Shown here: piece by piece, positions 9,482 to 17,603 of the stretch
Position numbering within the stretch: position 1 is the stretch's first letter
Layout of the letters: every line of letters begins with the position of its first letter
Assembly (NCBI RefSeq): GCF_038024855.1
Contig: NZ_CP139089.1
Coordinates: forward strand, 3,623,501 to 3,687,500
Length of the DNA stretch: 64,000 nucleotides
Source of the DNA: Methylocella tundrae
GTDB taxonomy: Bacteria > Pseudomonadota > Alphaproteobacteria > Rhizobiales > Beijerinckiaceae
Direction: 5' to 3'
Made by a program: the position numbers and the translations under genes
The notes under the pieces: model-generated
Told to the model about the DNA's origin: nothing
The model's input: only the letters and a program-made list of their open reading frames with translations
Database searches by the model: none

Positions 9482-10633
9482 ATGTCGCTCGGCGCGATCG
9501 AAATCATCCCGGTCAACGGCCTGACCGCCTTTCTCAGCTTTTGCCGCCTGCCGCGCCAGATCTACAAAGGCCAGAGCGGCTTCGCGCCGCCGCTCGACGC
9601 CGAACGCTGGACCGTGCATGGGTCAAAGCTCAATCCGCATTTCAAGCAGGTCGATTGGCAGGCCTGGATCGCCCGCAAGGACGGCAAGCCAGCCGGCCGC
9701 ATCATGGCGCAAATCTATAAGAAGGACACGCCCGCGCCTGTCGGGGCCTCGACCGCACAATTTGGCTGCCTTGACGCCGTCGATGACCCGGCTGTCGTCG
9801 AGGCCTTGACGCGCACGGCCGAGAAATGGCTGCGCGAGAGAGGCGCCACGGTCGTTCACGGGCCGTTTTCGCCTTCCGTCAATGGCGAAGTGGGCCTGCT
9901 CGTTCAAGGATTTGACGCGGCGCCGATGGTTTTGATGCCCTGGAATCCGCCTTATCTCGTCGAGGCGATCGAAAAGCTCGGCTACCTCAAGGCGCGCGAT
10001 CTGATTTCTTACCGCTATGACGTGACGGCGAAGGACCGGCAGGCGAAGGCCGGCATTCTCGACCGTCCCGAATGGCGCGATCGCCTGAAGATCCGAACGC
10101 TTGATCTCAAAAAACTCGGCGACGAGGCGGCGATCATCGTCGATATTTTCAATGACGCCTGGAGCGAGAACTGGGGCTTTGTCCCCTTCACCCTCGAAGA
10201 GTTCATGTCGGCCGCCGATGGCCTGAAACTGGTCATGCCTCCTGAAGGCGGCTTCATGATCGAGCTCGACGGGACGCCCCAGGCTTTCGGCATCGTGCTG
10301 CCGAATCTGCATGAGATCACCGCTGATCTTGGCGGGCGCCTGTTTCCGTTCGGGCTGCCGCGGATCATCTCGCGCATCCGCAATCATGCTTTCAAGTCAG
10401 GGCGTCTCTGCCTCTTTGGCGTCCGGCGCGCCCTGCAGCGGAAAGCGGCCGGCGGCGCCGTCATCCTGGCCTTCATCGAGGAAATCCGTCAGCGCAGCGC
10501 AAAAAGCTCGATCGAGCATGTCGAATTCGGCTGGGTTCTGGAGGATAATGTCGGCATGCGCCGTCCGATCGAATTCGCGGGCGCGCGCATCGACAAGATC
10601 CACCGTGTCTATGAGAAGAAACTCACGGCTTGA
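9482..10633 (+). CDS. GNAT-like N-acyltransferase family protein
   Basis: 383 residues from ATG 9482 (AAAGG about 10 bases upstream); a TTG at 9455 would add nine residues. The chain has two acyltransferase-like halves. Family signatures are the N-terminal LPRQIYKGQSGFAPPLDAER, the central VHGPFSPSVNGEVGLL, and a C-terminal ESxWVLExN-type signature here written VEFGWVLEDNVGMRRPIE. Relatives (YghO-like) are often misannotated as dATP pyrophosphohydrolase; no Nudix motif is present. Lying between an alpha-oxoamine synthase and a DEGS-like desaturase, it is a candidate for the amide-forming N-acyl step of a sphingolipid-like product, which is inference. No signal peptide or membrane helix. Confidence 0.75.
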   Translation: MSLGAIEIIPVNGLTAFLSFCRLPRQIYKGQSGFAPPLDAERWTVHGSKLNPHFKQVDWQAWIARKDGKPAGRIMAQIYKKDTPAPVGASTAQFGCLDAVDDPAVVEALTRTAEKWLRERGATVVHGPFSPSVNGEVGLLVQGFDAAPMVLMPWNPPYLVEAIEKLGYLKARDLISYRYDVTAKDRQAKAGILDRPEWRDRLKIRTLDLKKLGDEAAIIVDIFNDAWSENWGFVPFTLEEFMSAADGLKLVMPPEGGFMIELDGTPQAFGIVLPNLHEITADLGGRLFPFGLPRIISRIRNHAFKSGRLCLFGVRRALQRKAAGGAVILAFIEEIRQRSAKSSIEHVEFGWVLEDNVGMRRPIEFAGARIDKIHRVYEKKLTA

Positions 10634-10679
10634 ACGGCGCCCGCGCCCGGATCATTCGCGCGGGCCGCGCGGCGCCCGT

Positions 10680-10728
10680 GAGCATATTCCGATCAGACTG
10701 GTCTCATCTGGTCGACGAGACTATGCTC
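10680..10728 (-). repeat. Dispersed palindromic repeat, copy 1
   Basis: 49-bp imperfect palindrome that begins GAGCATATTCCGATCAGA and ends TATGCTC. It matches the reverse complement of the equally long element at 12714-12762 at most positions. It sits 47 bp downstream of the acyltransferase gene. As a family with the copies at 12653-12764 and 24313-24399 it behaves like a REP-type repeat; a terminator role is possible. Confidence 0.8.
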
Positions 10729-10867
10729 GGACTCCCGAAGCTGGGGCGCCCGAGATGAAGTTAGAATAACTCAAAGGTTTCGCAGATCGGGCGATCGCAT
10801 TTTAAAGATCGAAAAAAGAGCGCCAAGTTTTGACGCAAATATGCGCTAGATCAGATCGACATGGGGA

Positions 10868-10893
10868 GGATCGTTTTAATCTTGAAACGATCC
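10868..10893 (+). promoter_or_regulatory. Perfect 9-bp inverted repeat before desaturase gene
   Basis: GGATCGTTT and AAACGATCC are separated by eight bases, about 20 bp ahead of the desaturase start codon. It could be an operator or an mRNA hairpin close to the ribosome binding site. No T-run follows, so a terminator is unlikely. Confidence 0.45.
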
Positions 10894-10912
10894 ACCTTCA
10901 GGAGACCATTCA

Positions 10913-11944
10913 ATGAGTCTGCATGCAACGCGCGTCGACGCCGCTCGCGCCCGCCCGGGCGCCGCCTCGACCGAGGGCTTTCTCCAGACCACCGCGCCGC
11001 GTCCGCATCCGCCGCGCCGGCGCGCGATTATGGCGGCGCATCCGGAAGTCGCCCGCCTCATCGGCCATGATCCGATCACCGCGGTCATCACGCTCTGCGT
11101 CGTCGCGGGGCAGCTTGTCATCGCGGGGCTTCTCGGCCATCTTGGGCTTGGCTATTGGTGGCTCGCCCTGATCGCCGCCTTTTGCGTCGGCGCCTTCGCC
11201 AATCACGCAATGTTCGTCGTCATTCACGACGCCTGCCATAACGCCATCCTGAAGAAGCCGGTCTGGAACAAATGGGTCGGCATCCTGGCCGATCTGCCGA
11301 ATACCGTGCCGACCGCGATGGGCTTTCGCTGCTATCACATCAAGCACCATTCCCATCTTGGCGATTATGATTTCGACGCCGATCTGCCGAGCCATTGGGA
11401 GGCGCGGACCTTCGGGCACAGCTGGTACGGCAAGGCCGCCTGGATGTTTTTCTTCGCAGCGTTTCAGCTGGCGCGGCTCGGGCGCCTTCGCGGCTCCGTC
11501 CCGATGTGGGGCCGGTGGACCTATATCAACGCGGTTTGCGTCATCCTCTTCGACATAGCCGTACTGGTCTTTCTGGGGCCCAACGCCTTGCTCTATCTCT
11601 TCGCTTCTTTCTGGTTCTCGGTCGGCGGACTGCATCCGCTCGGCGCGCGCTGGGTGCAGGAGCATTTCACCGATGATCCGGCGCAGGAAACCTTCGACTA
11701 CTATGGCCCGCTCAATATAGTCGCGCTCAATATCGGCTATCATAATGAGCACCATGACTTTCCCGACATTCCGTGGACGCGGCTACCGGAACTGAAGCGC
11801 ATGGCGCCCGAGTTCTACGATCATCTCAAGACGCATAAATCCTGGTTCGGGCTGCTGATCAAATTCATCTTCGATCCGCATTACACGCTCTATACGCGCG
11901 TCGATCGCAGCGCCGCCAACACCCCAGCCCCCGCCAAACGTTAA
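10913..11944 (+). CDS. Membrane fatty-acyl/sphingolipid desaturase, DEGS-like
   Basis: 343-residue integral membrane di-iron desaturase. The three histidine boxes are HDACHN, YHIKHHSHLGD and NIGYHNEHHDFPDIPW. The last two, including the HNEHHDFP signature and an LGDxxFDADLP-like stretch, resemble eukaryotic dihydroceramide delta-4 desaturases (DEGS1/DES1) more than stearoyl-CoA or omega-3 types. Membrane spans lie at about 60-100 and 185-225. A proline/arginine-rich leader of about 45 residues precedes them. Start ATG 10913 has AGGAG eight bases upstream. Together with the two genes before it, it suggests unsaturation of a sphingoid- or acyl-amide-type lipid; ordinary acyl-lipid substrates remain possible. 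Confidence 0.88.
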   Translation: MSLHATRVDAARARPGAASTEGFLQTTAPRPHPPRRRAIMAAHPEVARLIGHDPITAVITLCVVAGQLVIAGLLGHLGLGYWWLALIAAFCVGAFANHAMFVVIHDACHNAILKKPVWNKWVGILADLPNTVPTAMGFRCYHIKHHSHLGDYDFDADLPSHWEARTFGHSWYGKAAWMFFFAAFQLARLGRLRGSVPMWGRWTYINAVCVILFDIAVLVFLGPNALLYLFASFWFSVGGLHPLGARWVQEHFTDDPAQETFDYYGPLNIVALNIGYHNEHHDFPDIPWTRLPELKRMAPEFYDHLKTHKSWFGLLIKFIFDPHYTLYTRVDRSAANTPAPAKR

Positions 11945-12126
11945 GGTTCGTTTTTACTCGCATTTTGCACGCGGCGCAGCGATTCGGGCGTGCGCGCGCC
12001 GACGCTGCGTGAGCGAGCTTCAGCGGACCTTTTTGCCCGTTCGCGCGTTGGAAGCCCGGCCCCGATGGGGCGGGCGTTCGCAGCCTGAAACACAGAAGAT
12101 CGAAAAAATAACTAAGGGAGAACGGT

Positions 12127-12651
12127 ATGTGGGCTGGCCTTCGGTTTGGACTGGCGGCGTTGGCGCTGATGATGGCGGCGGCCGGAGCCGTCGCGCAAAC
12201 AAACAAGCCGCAGCCATTGGCGGTGTTCCCCGTCGAGCTTTGGGACACCAGCGGCGAAGGCGCAAAACCCCACCAGGCGGAGCGTCTCGAACACGCTACG
12301 GCGACCTTGGCCAAGGCGCTTGAACAGGACGGACGCTACCGCGCGGTCGACCTTTCACCCTATCGCGACGAGATTGCGAAAACCGAGCCGCGATATAATT
12401 GCAACGGGTGCTGGCGGGAAATCGCCCGCAAGGCAGGCGCGCAATTCGCGGCGCTCGCCACCGTGCACAAGGTTTCAAGCCTGATCTCGAGCTTCGACAT
12501 AACCATTACAAACCTTGAGACCGGCAAAGCGGTCGCTTATGCGAGCGGCCAGTTTCGCGGCGACGACGATGAAGCCTATACGCGAGCGGTGAAGTTTCTT
12601 GTGAAGGATCGGCTATCGAGCGCCGGCGCGCAGGGCGCGGCCGCGCAGTAG
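12127..12651 (+). CDS. Secreted DUF2380/DUF3280-like protein
   Basis: 174 residues with a clear Sec signal peptide (cleavage near AGAVA-QT, about residue 24). The mature part has the conserved FPVELWDTSGEG opening, a RYNCNGCW motif with two cysteines, and a C-terminal alpha/beta stretch (ATVHKVSSLISSFDITI). It resembles small periplasmic DUF2380/DUF3280 proteins seen near oxidation systems of methylotrophs; no such system adjoins it here. Start ATG 12127 follows GGGAGAA by about six bases. A repeat with two hairpins begins directly after the stop codon. Function unknown. Confidence 0.8.
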   Translation: MWAGLRFGLAALALMMAAAGAVAQTNKPQPLAVFPVELWDTSGEGAKPHQAERLEHATATLAKALEQDGRYRAVDLSPYRDEIAKTEPRYNCNGCWREIARKAGAQFAALATVHKVSSLISSFDITITNLETGKAVAYASGQFRGDDDEAYTRAVKFLVKDRLSSAGAQGAAAQ

Positions 12652-12652
12652 A

Positions 12653-12764
12653 GCGGTTTCCGATCGAATGGAGTCATTCGATCGATGAGAAACCGCCCCA
12701 AATTCAAAAGCTTGAGCATATTCTTGTCAATCAGATCGAACCGATCTGATCGGAATATGCTCTA
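12653..12764 (+). repeat. Dispersed palindromic repeat, copy 2 (two hairpins)
   Basis: A first hairpin at 12653-12696 (GCGGTTTC and GAAACCGC arms) is followed by a 49-bp palindrome at 12714-12762 ending GAATATGCTC. The region from 12674 onward aligns, same strand, with 24313-24399 over about 87 bp. The TA at its right edge (12763-12764) is the target of the IS5-type insertion. Confidence 0.85.
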
Positions 12765-13630
12765 GATCGTAGTGACGAATTCCTCGCTGGAGGGATTCTC
12801 GCCGGTCGTTTTCCATGATTCAAGGCTGATTTTTGGAGATCAGCTCTGATGATTCGGGATGTCGATGCGCTACGCGACGATCAATGGGAGCGGCTTTGCG
12901 ACCTCGTGCCGGGCGGCAGGGCCGGTCAGCGCGGGCCGCGCTGTGATAACCGGCGCTTCGTCGATGCGCTGTTATGGATGGCCCGCTCGGGCGGGCGCTG
13001 GCGCGACCTGCCCGAGCGCTTCGGCGACCATCAAGCGGTGAAACGACGCTATTACCGCTGGATCGAGCGAGGCGCGTTGGATGGGTTTCTGAAAGCGCTC
13101 ACCACCGAAGCCGACCTCGAATGGCTGATGATCGATTCAACCATCGTGCGGGCTCACCAGCACGCTGCCGGCGCAAGAATCGCCAAAGGGGGGCGGATGC
13201 CCAAGGTTTGGGGCGATCTCGCGGTGGCCTGAGCACCAAGATCCACGCCGCGACCGACGCGCTCGGCAATCCCGTCCGCCTGCTGTTCGGGCCAGGCCAG
13301 CGCAACGACATCACCAAGGCGCACGCCCTGATCGAAGGCTTCGAGGCCGAAGCCGTCATCGCCGACAAGGGTTATGACGCCAATCACTTGCGCCAGGCTG
13401 TCCTCGAATGCGGGGCCAAACCCGTCATCCCATCGAAATCCAATCGCCGCGCGCCGCTCCACTACGACAAGGCGCTCTACAAGGAGCGCAATCTCGTCGA
13501 GCGTTTCTTCAACAAGTTGAAGCAGTTTCGACGGGTCGCGACAAGATACGACAAGCTCATCGCCAACTACCAAGGCTTCGTTCTCCTCGCCGCTATCGCC
13601 ATAGTGCTAAGGTAAATCGTCACTACGACC
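12765..13630 (+). mobile_element. IS5-family (IS427-like) insertion sequence
   Basis: 866-bp element. Left end GATCGTAGTGACGA (12765-12778) and right end TCGTCACTACGACC (13617-13630) are 14-bp inverted repeats with one mismatch. TA at 12763-12764 and 13631-13632 is a 2-bp target duplication inside CTAG, typical of the IS427 group. Complete and apparently recent. Confidence 0.88.
12849..13615 (+). CDS. IS5-family transposase, two frames joined by frameshift
   Basis: DDE transposase split over two frames. The first frame (12849-13232) encodes the N-terminal DUF4096-like part (DDQWERL...GGRWRDLPERFG) and the first catalytic Asp in LMIDSTIVRAHQHAAGA. The second frame, ending at 13615, encodes GLGRSRGGLSTKIHA, DKGYDANHLR (second Asp) and ERFFNKLKQFRR (Glu). 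The frames join through a probable programmed -1 shift at the run of six G at 13188-13193, preceded by AAA, as in the IS427 group. The joined protein is about 255 residues, the usual size. All DDE residues are present, so it may be active. Confidence 0.85.
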
Positions 13631-13659
13631 TAGCGCGCGGCCCGTTTCGATTGCGAGCA

Positions 13660-14136
13660 TCACGTTTCGGCGTGCGACCCTTGTGCGTTTATACTCGCGA
13701 GCAGAAGGCGTCCGAACCGGCGCTTTTGTTCTTTGTCGAGGCTCTCGTAAAGCGGTCTCGCGGCCTCCGAGAGCGTCCTCAAATCAGTGGCGCGGGCGAA
13801 AAGCCGTTCAGAGATGCGTTGCAGGCGCTGGAGCGCGTCAGAATACTCGCTGCTTTCATTGCGCCTCAGGCGCCCTTCCGCGAAGCGCTCCTTGCGCTGC
13901 CGAGCTTGATGACGAACGAGCGCTTCCAGGGGCGCCCAGTTTTTCTCCTGCGCCGGGGTGAGGTCGAGACCGGCCCTCAGCGCGACGACGCGCGCATCGA
14001 TTAAGGCCTGCGCGTCTTCGATGGACATTTGCAAGTAGTGTTCGCGCCGGTCGTCGAGAGTGGCGAAGGCGGCGCCGGCGAATGGAGAAACGGCTAAGGT
14101 CGCGGCCGTCGAAGCAATGCGAATCGTTTTCTTCAC
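13660..14136 (-). CDS. Spy/CpxP-like LTxxQ periplasmic protein
   Basis: 158 residues from a GTG at 14136, which has AAGG eight bases upstream and starts directly on a Sec signal peptide (KKTIRIASTAATLAV...AAFA). A longer reading from an ATG at 14187 would put 17 residues before the signal and is less likely. The mature part is helical and charged and contains the LTPAQEKNW motif that defines the LTXXQ family. Family members are periplasmic chaperones or stress sensors; the substrate here is unknown. It lies next to the right end of the IS5-type element, which may have separated it from its former neighbour. Confidence 0.75.
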   Translation of the reverse strand: MKKTIRIASTAATLAVSPFAGAAFATLDDRREHYLQMSIEDAQALIDARVVALRAGLDLTPAQEKNWAPLEALVRHQARQRKERFAEGRLRRNESSEYSDALQRLQRISERLFARATDLRTLSEAARPLYESLDKEQKRRFGRLLLASINAQGSHAET

Positions 14137-14264
14137 CGAAAATGCCTTAAGAAACGCCAATAATGCCTTAACGTTGCTCTGCGCCAACTATCGGTCAAGT
14201 AAACTGCTCGTAATATAAGCGATCTTGCGTACTGCGCGGTTTTCGGCCAAGTGCTGGATGAAGC

Positions 14265-15041
14265 TCACGGCTCAAATCCTTCAAAAATCATCTGGTCCGC
14301 CCATTCTTGCGCGCGGTGGCGATCGGCTGGCGAACGCACTGTCCATGTCAGGACCGGCATGCCGATCCCGCCGCGGCAGAGTTCGGGGGTTGCATGCGGC
14401 AGATCGCCGACATGCCAGGAGAGAAAATCTGGCCGGACGGTGGAAAATGCGCTGAGGGCGGCAAGCGCCGCGCGCTGGCTGGCTCCAAGTTCGGGCCATT
14501 CGGCCGCCTCATAACGCGCTTGCGCCACGAGACCGATGGGCCCGGCAAAGCCTTGTGCGCGGAAAAAGGCGAGGACGTCCGGGTCAAAGCTTTTCAGGGC
14601 CGCTGGCCCCGCATAGGCGGAAACGATCGCAAGCGCGCGTTCGGCGAGGCGCAAATCGCCGTCAAAGCGGCTTTTGACTTCGATGATGAGAGGCGTTCTG
14701 CCTGCGATTGCCGCGAGAAACGCCGAAAGGGGCGCGATCTTTGCCTCGCTTTCCTTGAACCTCAGAGCGATGAGCTCCTGCACAGAAAAGCCATCGACGC
14801 GGCCATGCCCCTGCGTCAGGCGCGGCAGGGTGAAATCATGGAACACCACCGCCTCGCCGTCTCCGGCAAGCTGGATGTCGCATTCGATGGCGTAGCAGCG
14901 CGCGATGGCGGCCTCCGCCGCCGCCAGCGTGTTTTCAATGACGCCGCGCGCCTTCGAATGGAGGCCGCGATGCGCGACCGGCCGCTCTGTCAGCCAATCA
15001 GGGGCGTTGACGGGCGCGGCGCGCATAAGCGGATGGCTCAC
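14265..15041 (-). CDS. Glycerophosphodiester phosphodiesterase family protein
   Basis: About 258 residues (GTG 15041) or 253 (ATG 15026). Hydrolyses glycerophosphodiesters to glycerol-3-phosphate and an alcohol in characterised relatives. Motifs: AHRGLHSK (catalytic His-Arg), VIENTLAAAEAAI with metal-binding Glu, AIECDIQLAGDGEAVVFHD with Glu-Asp and the second His, and VLTWTVRSPAD near the end. No signal peptide is seen, so it is probably cytoplasmic. It lies 16 bp downstream of the RidA-family gene, so the two are likely cotranscribed. The full open frame extends to 15170 but that part overlaps RidA and lacks family resemblance. Confidence 0.87.
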   Translation of the reverse strand: MSHPLMRAAPVNAPDWLTERPVAHRGLHSKARGVIENTLAAAEAAIARCYAIECDIQLAGDGEAVVFHDFTLPRLTQGHGRVDGFSVQELIALRFKESEAKIAPLSAFLAAIAGRTPLIIEVKSRFDGDLRLAERALAIVSAYAGPAALKSFDPDVLAFFRAQGFAGPIGLVAQARYEAAEWPELGASQRAALAALSAFSTVRPDFLSWHVGDLPHATPELCRGGIGMPVLTWTVRSPADRHRAQEWADQMIFEGFEP

Positions 15042-15057
15042 CCTTGCAACGCCCGCA

Positions 15058-15531
15058 TCAAGCCGCGATCTCGAACATGGCCTCGACTTCGACGGCGCTC
15101 TGCAGGGGCAATTCAGCGACGCCGACGGTGGATCGCGCATGACGGCCAGGATCGCCCAGAACCTCGACAATGAGGTCAGAGGCGCCGTTCATGACGGGCG
15201 GCAGGTTGAAAAAGCCCGGCGCCGCGTTGATGAAGCCGCCAAGCCGGATGCAGCGCGTGATCTTGTCGAGATCGCCGAGCGCGACCCTGGCCTGGGCGAG
15301 CACGTTGATGACGCAGGCCCGCGCGGCGGCCTGTCCGGCTTCGACGGTGACGTTCGCGCCGATCTTGCCGATATGGGCGGGATCAATCTTGCCGTCCATC
15401 CCGAAAGGCAACTGGCCGGAAATAACAAGAAGCCGGCCAGAAATCACAAAAGGAACATAATTCGCCACCGGCGCGACAGGGGAGGGCAGGCTCACCCCGA
15501 GGGCCTTCAATTTCGCTTCCGTTTTGCTCAT
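15058..15531 (-). CDS. RidA (YjgF/YER057c) family protein
   Basis: 157 residues, somewhat longer than canonical RidA (about 130) and of the subgroup with the opening KLKALGVSLPSPVAPVANYV. Conserved features are ISGQLPF, the AARACVINVLAQARVALGDLDKI helix and the C-terminal RSTVGVAELPLQSAVEVE, where Arg and Glu form the ligand site. RidA proteins deaminate reactive enamine/imine intermediates of PLP enzymes; this subgroup is less well characterised and may not share that activity. The start at 15531 is preceded by an AAAGGAGA-type ribosome binding site. First gene of a two-gene operon with the phosphodiesterase. Confidence 0.88.
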   Translation of the reverse strand: MSKTEAKLKALGVSLPSPVAPVANYVPFVISGRLLVISGQLPFGMDGKIDPAHIGKIGANVTVEAGQAAARACVINVLAQARVALGDLDKITRCIRLGGFINAAPGFFNLPPVMNGASDLIVEVLGDPGRHARSTVGVAELPLQSAVEVEAMFEIAA

Positions 15532-15719
15532 CCTTAAAATCTCCTTTTTTAGCTCGCGATGATATAGCGGCGAACCGGCCTGCCGTCGAACCTAAAGCGC
15601 GGCCCTTGCCGCAAAGGTTGCAAGTCCCGCGTGTTGACCTTAGGCTTGCGCTCTTGGCAGGATTCGTTTCCTGGGAGGAATCGTTCAGCCGCCGCCCTGA
15701 CGCTCAAGGAACAACGATC

Positions 15720-16628
15720 ATGTCTCATTCACATGCCGGCCTCCTGATCTCTGGCGCGCTCGCTTGCCTTTTTCCCCTCGCCGCGGTTTACGCCGCCGGC
15801 AATCCAGCTCAGGGCCCTTTGGATCAGGTGCGGCCGGATCCAGTTAAGATGGATCAGCTCAAGGCCAACCCTGGCGAGCAGATCCCCCTCGCGCCGCATC
15901 ACGCCATCTACGAGTTGACCCTCTCGAAATCCGTCGGCAGCAAGAGCCCGACGGCCGCGCACGGGCGCATCGCTTTCGATTTCGCGGGCTCCCCTTGCGA
16001 AGGCTACGTCCAGAATTTCCGGCAACTGACGGAGCTGCAGCCCGCCGAGGGACCGACCCGCGTATCGGACATGCATTCGGCGACCTTTGAAGATTCGGAC
16101 GGCAAGAGTTTCGACTTCAAAATGCAGACCAAGGTAGACAATGGGGCGACGGAATCGATCGACGGCACGGCGGTGAGGTCGGGCAACGGCCCGGTCCTTG
16201 TCAATCTGGCCAAGCCGAAGCGGAGCAAGCTAGAGCTTGGTGACGACGTCGTATTTCCGACCGAACATTTGAAGCGCATCATCGCCGCCGCCGAAGCCGG
16301 TAAGAATCTGATCGAGGTCAAGGTTTTCGACGGCTCGGATACGGGCGAAAAGGTTTTTGAAACAACGACCTATATCGGCCGGCCCACGACAACTCCGGTT
16401 CCCGAAAAGGCGGCGCAAGTCGCAGAACTCGCCAAAATGCCCCGATGGCCGGTGTCGATCAGCTATTTCGAAAGCGGTAAAAAGGACGAAAGCCCGAGCT
16501 ATATCCTCTCGTTCGATCTCTATCAGAACGGCATCTCGCGCGCCCTGAAGCTTGATTACGGCGATTTCGTGCTGTCGGGAGAACTATCGAGCCTCAATAT
16601 TATGAACGAACCGGCGTGCTCCAAATAA
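15720..16628 (+). CDS. eipB: EipB-family cell envelope protein (DUF1849)
   Basis: 302 residues from ATG 15720 with AAGGA about nine bases upstream. An N-terminal signal peptide (ISGALACLFPLAAVYA) is followed by a beta-rich periplasmic domain. Family hallmarks: APHHAIYELTLSKS, AHGRIAFDFAGSPCEGYVQNF, and a second cysteine near the C-terminus (NEPACSK), a pair reminiscent of the disulfide of EipB. Characterised in Brucella as a periplasmic beta-spiral protein needed for envelope integrity under stress. It stands alone, with no obvious operon partner. Recognition is from sequence pattern; function is carried over from the family. Confidence 0.85.
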   Translation: MSHSHAGLLISGALACLFPLAAVYAAGNPAQGPLDQVRPDPVKMDQLKANPGEQIPLAPHHAIYELTLSKSVGSKSPTAAHGRIAFDFAGSPCEGYVQNFRQLTELQPAEGPTRVSDMHSATFEDSDGKSFDFKMQTKVDNGATESIDGTAVRSGNGPVLVNLAKPKRSKLELGDDVVFPTEHLKRIIAAAEAGKNLIEVKVFDGSDTGEKVFETTTYIGRPTTTPVPEKAAQVAELAKMPRWPVSISYFESGKKDESPSYILSFDLYQNGISRALKLDYGDFVLSGELSSLNIMNEPACSK

Positions 16629-16828
16629 GCATGCTTCGCCGCATGGAGGCTGACGCGCGGGCGCAGAGCGCTTGACGCGAGGCGTTGCGTAAAATTATTT
16701 CTCTGACGCGTCGCTTGGATCGAGAGCGTCGAAAAACCTCTTTCTTCCTTTGAACTCTTGCATTGCCTGCGCGAACCGCTATCCGCTTCGCTTGAAAATG
16801 ATTTAGGCCGCCTTCCGGAGCCGGGTTC

Positions 16829-17590
16829 ATGCGCATTCTGGTCACCAATGACGATGGCGTTCACGCGCCGGGCCTTGGCGTGCTGGAGCGGATTGCGCGG
16901 TCGCTGTCAGATGATGTCTATGTCGTCGCCCCGGAGACAGATCAGTCGGGCGTCGCCCATTCGCTCTCGCTCAACGATCCTTTGCGCCTGCGTAAAATCT
17001 CCGAACGCCGTTACGCCGTCAAAGGCACGCCGACCGATTGCGTCATCATGGGCGTGCGCCGCATTCTCGACGGAGCGCCGCCGGACATCGTTCTCTCGGG
17101 CGTCAATTGCGGCCAGAACGTCGCCGAGGACGTGATCTATTCGGGCACGGTGGCGGGCGCCATGGAAGGCGCCATCTTGGGCATTCCCTCGATCGCCCTG
17201 TCGCAGTCTTTCGGCCGTAGATCAACGCGCGAGAACGCGCTCTGGAGTTGCGCCGAAACCCATGCGCCGGCTCTGATCGCCAAAATTCTCGCCGAGGGCG
17301 TCGCCCCGAATATCGTTATCAACATCAATTTTCCTGATTGCCCGCCGGAGGACGTGCAGGGCGTCTCCGTCACGGTTCAGGGGCGGCGCGGATATCTTGT
17401 CAAAATCGACGCGCGGGCCGATGGGCGTGGCAATCCCTATTATTGGATCGCCTTCGATCGTCCGTTCTCCGATCCCGGCCAGGGCACCGACGTGGAAGCG
17501 ATGGCGGAAAATCGTATTTCCGTCACGCCCCTGCGCCTCGACTTGACGGATACGCCGACGCTGACGCGTTATGCGCAGGCTCTGCGCTGA
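16829..17590 (+). CDS. surE: 5'/3'-nucleotidase SurE
   Basis: 253 residues, full length. Metal-dependent nucleoside monophosphate phosphatase of the stress/survival class. The N-terminal ILVTNDDGVHAPGL carries the Asp-Asp metal ligands; VVAPETDQSGVAHSLSL holds the conserved Ser; VKGTPTDCV and LSGVNCGQNVAEDVIYSGTVAGAMEG (Asn ligand) follow. Start ATG 16829 is preceded by GGAG. The next gene (pcm) begins 13 bp after, or overlapping, its stop, so the two are probably cotranscribed. Gene order surE-pcm-LytM lipoprotein matches surE-pcm-nlpD of enterobacteria, without rpoS. Confidence 0.96.
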   Translation: MRILVTNDDGVHAPGLGVLERIARSLSDDVYVVAPETDQSGVAHSLSLNDPLRLRKISERRYAVKGTPTDCVIMGVRRILDGAPPDIVLSGVNCGQNVAEDVIYSGTVAGAMEGAILGIPSIALSQSFGRRSTRENALWSCAETHAPALIAKILAEGVAPNIVININFPDCPPEDVQGVSVTVQGRRGYLVKIDARADGRGNPYYWIAFDRPFSDPGQGTDVEAMAENRISVTPLRLDLTDTPTLTRYAQALR

Positions 17591-17603
17591 AACGGAGCCC
17601 TCG

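Larger units (their letters stand above)
10634..10912. other. Intergenic region upstream of desaturase
   Basis: No gene. Holds the palindromic repeat at 10680-10728 and a perfect 9-bp inverted repeat at 10868-10893, both listed separately. The ribosome binding site of the next gene (AGGAG, about 10900) follows the latter. Confidence 0.6.
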
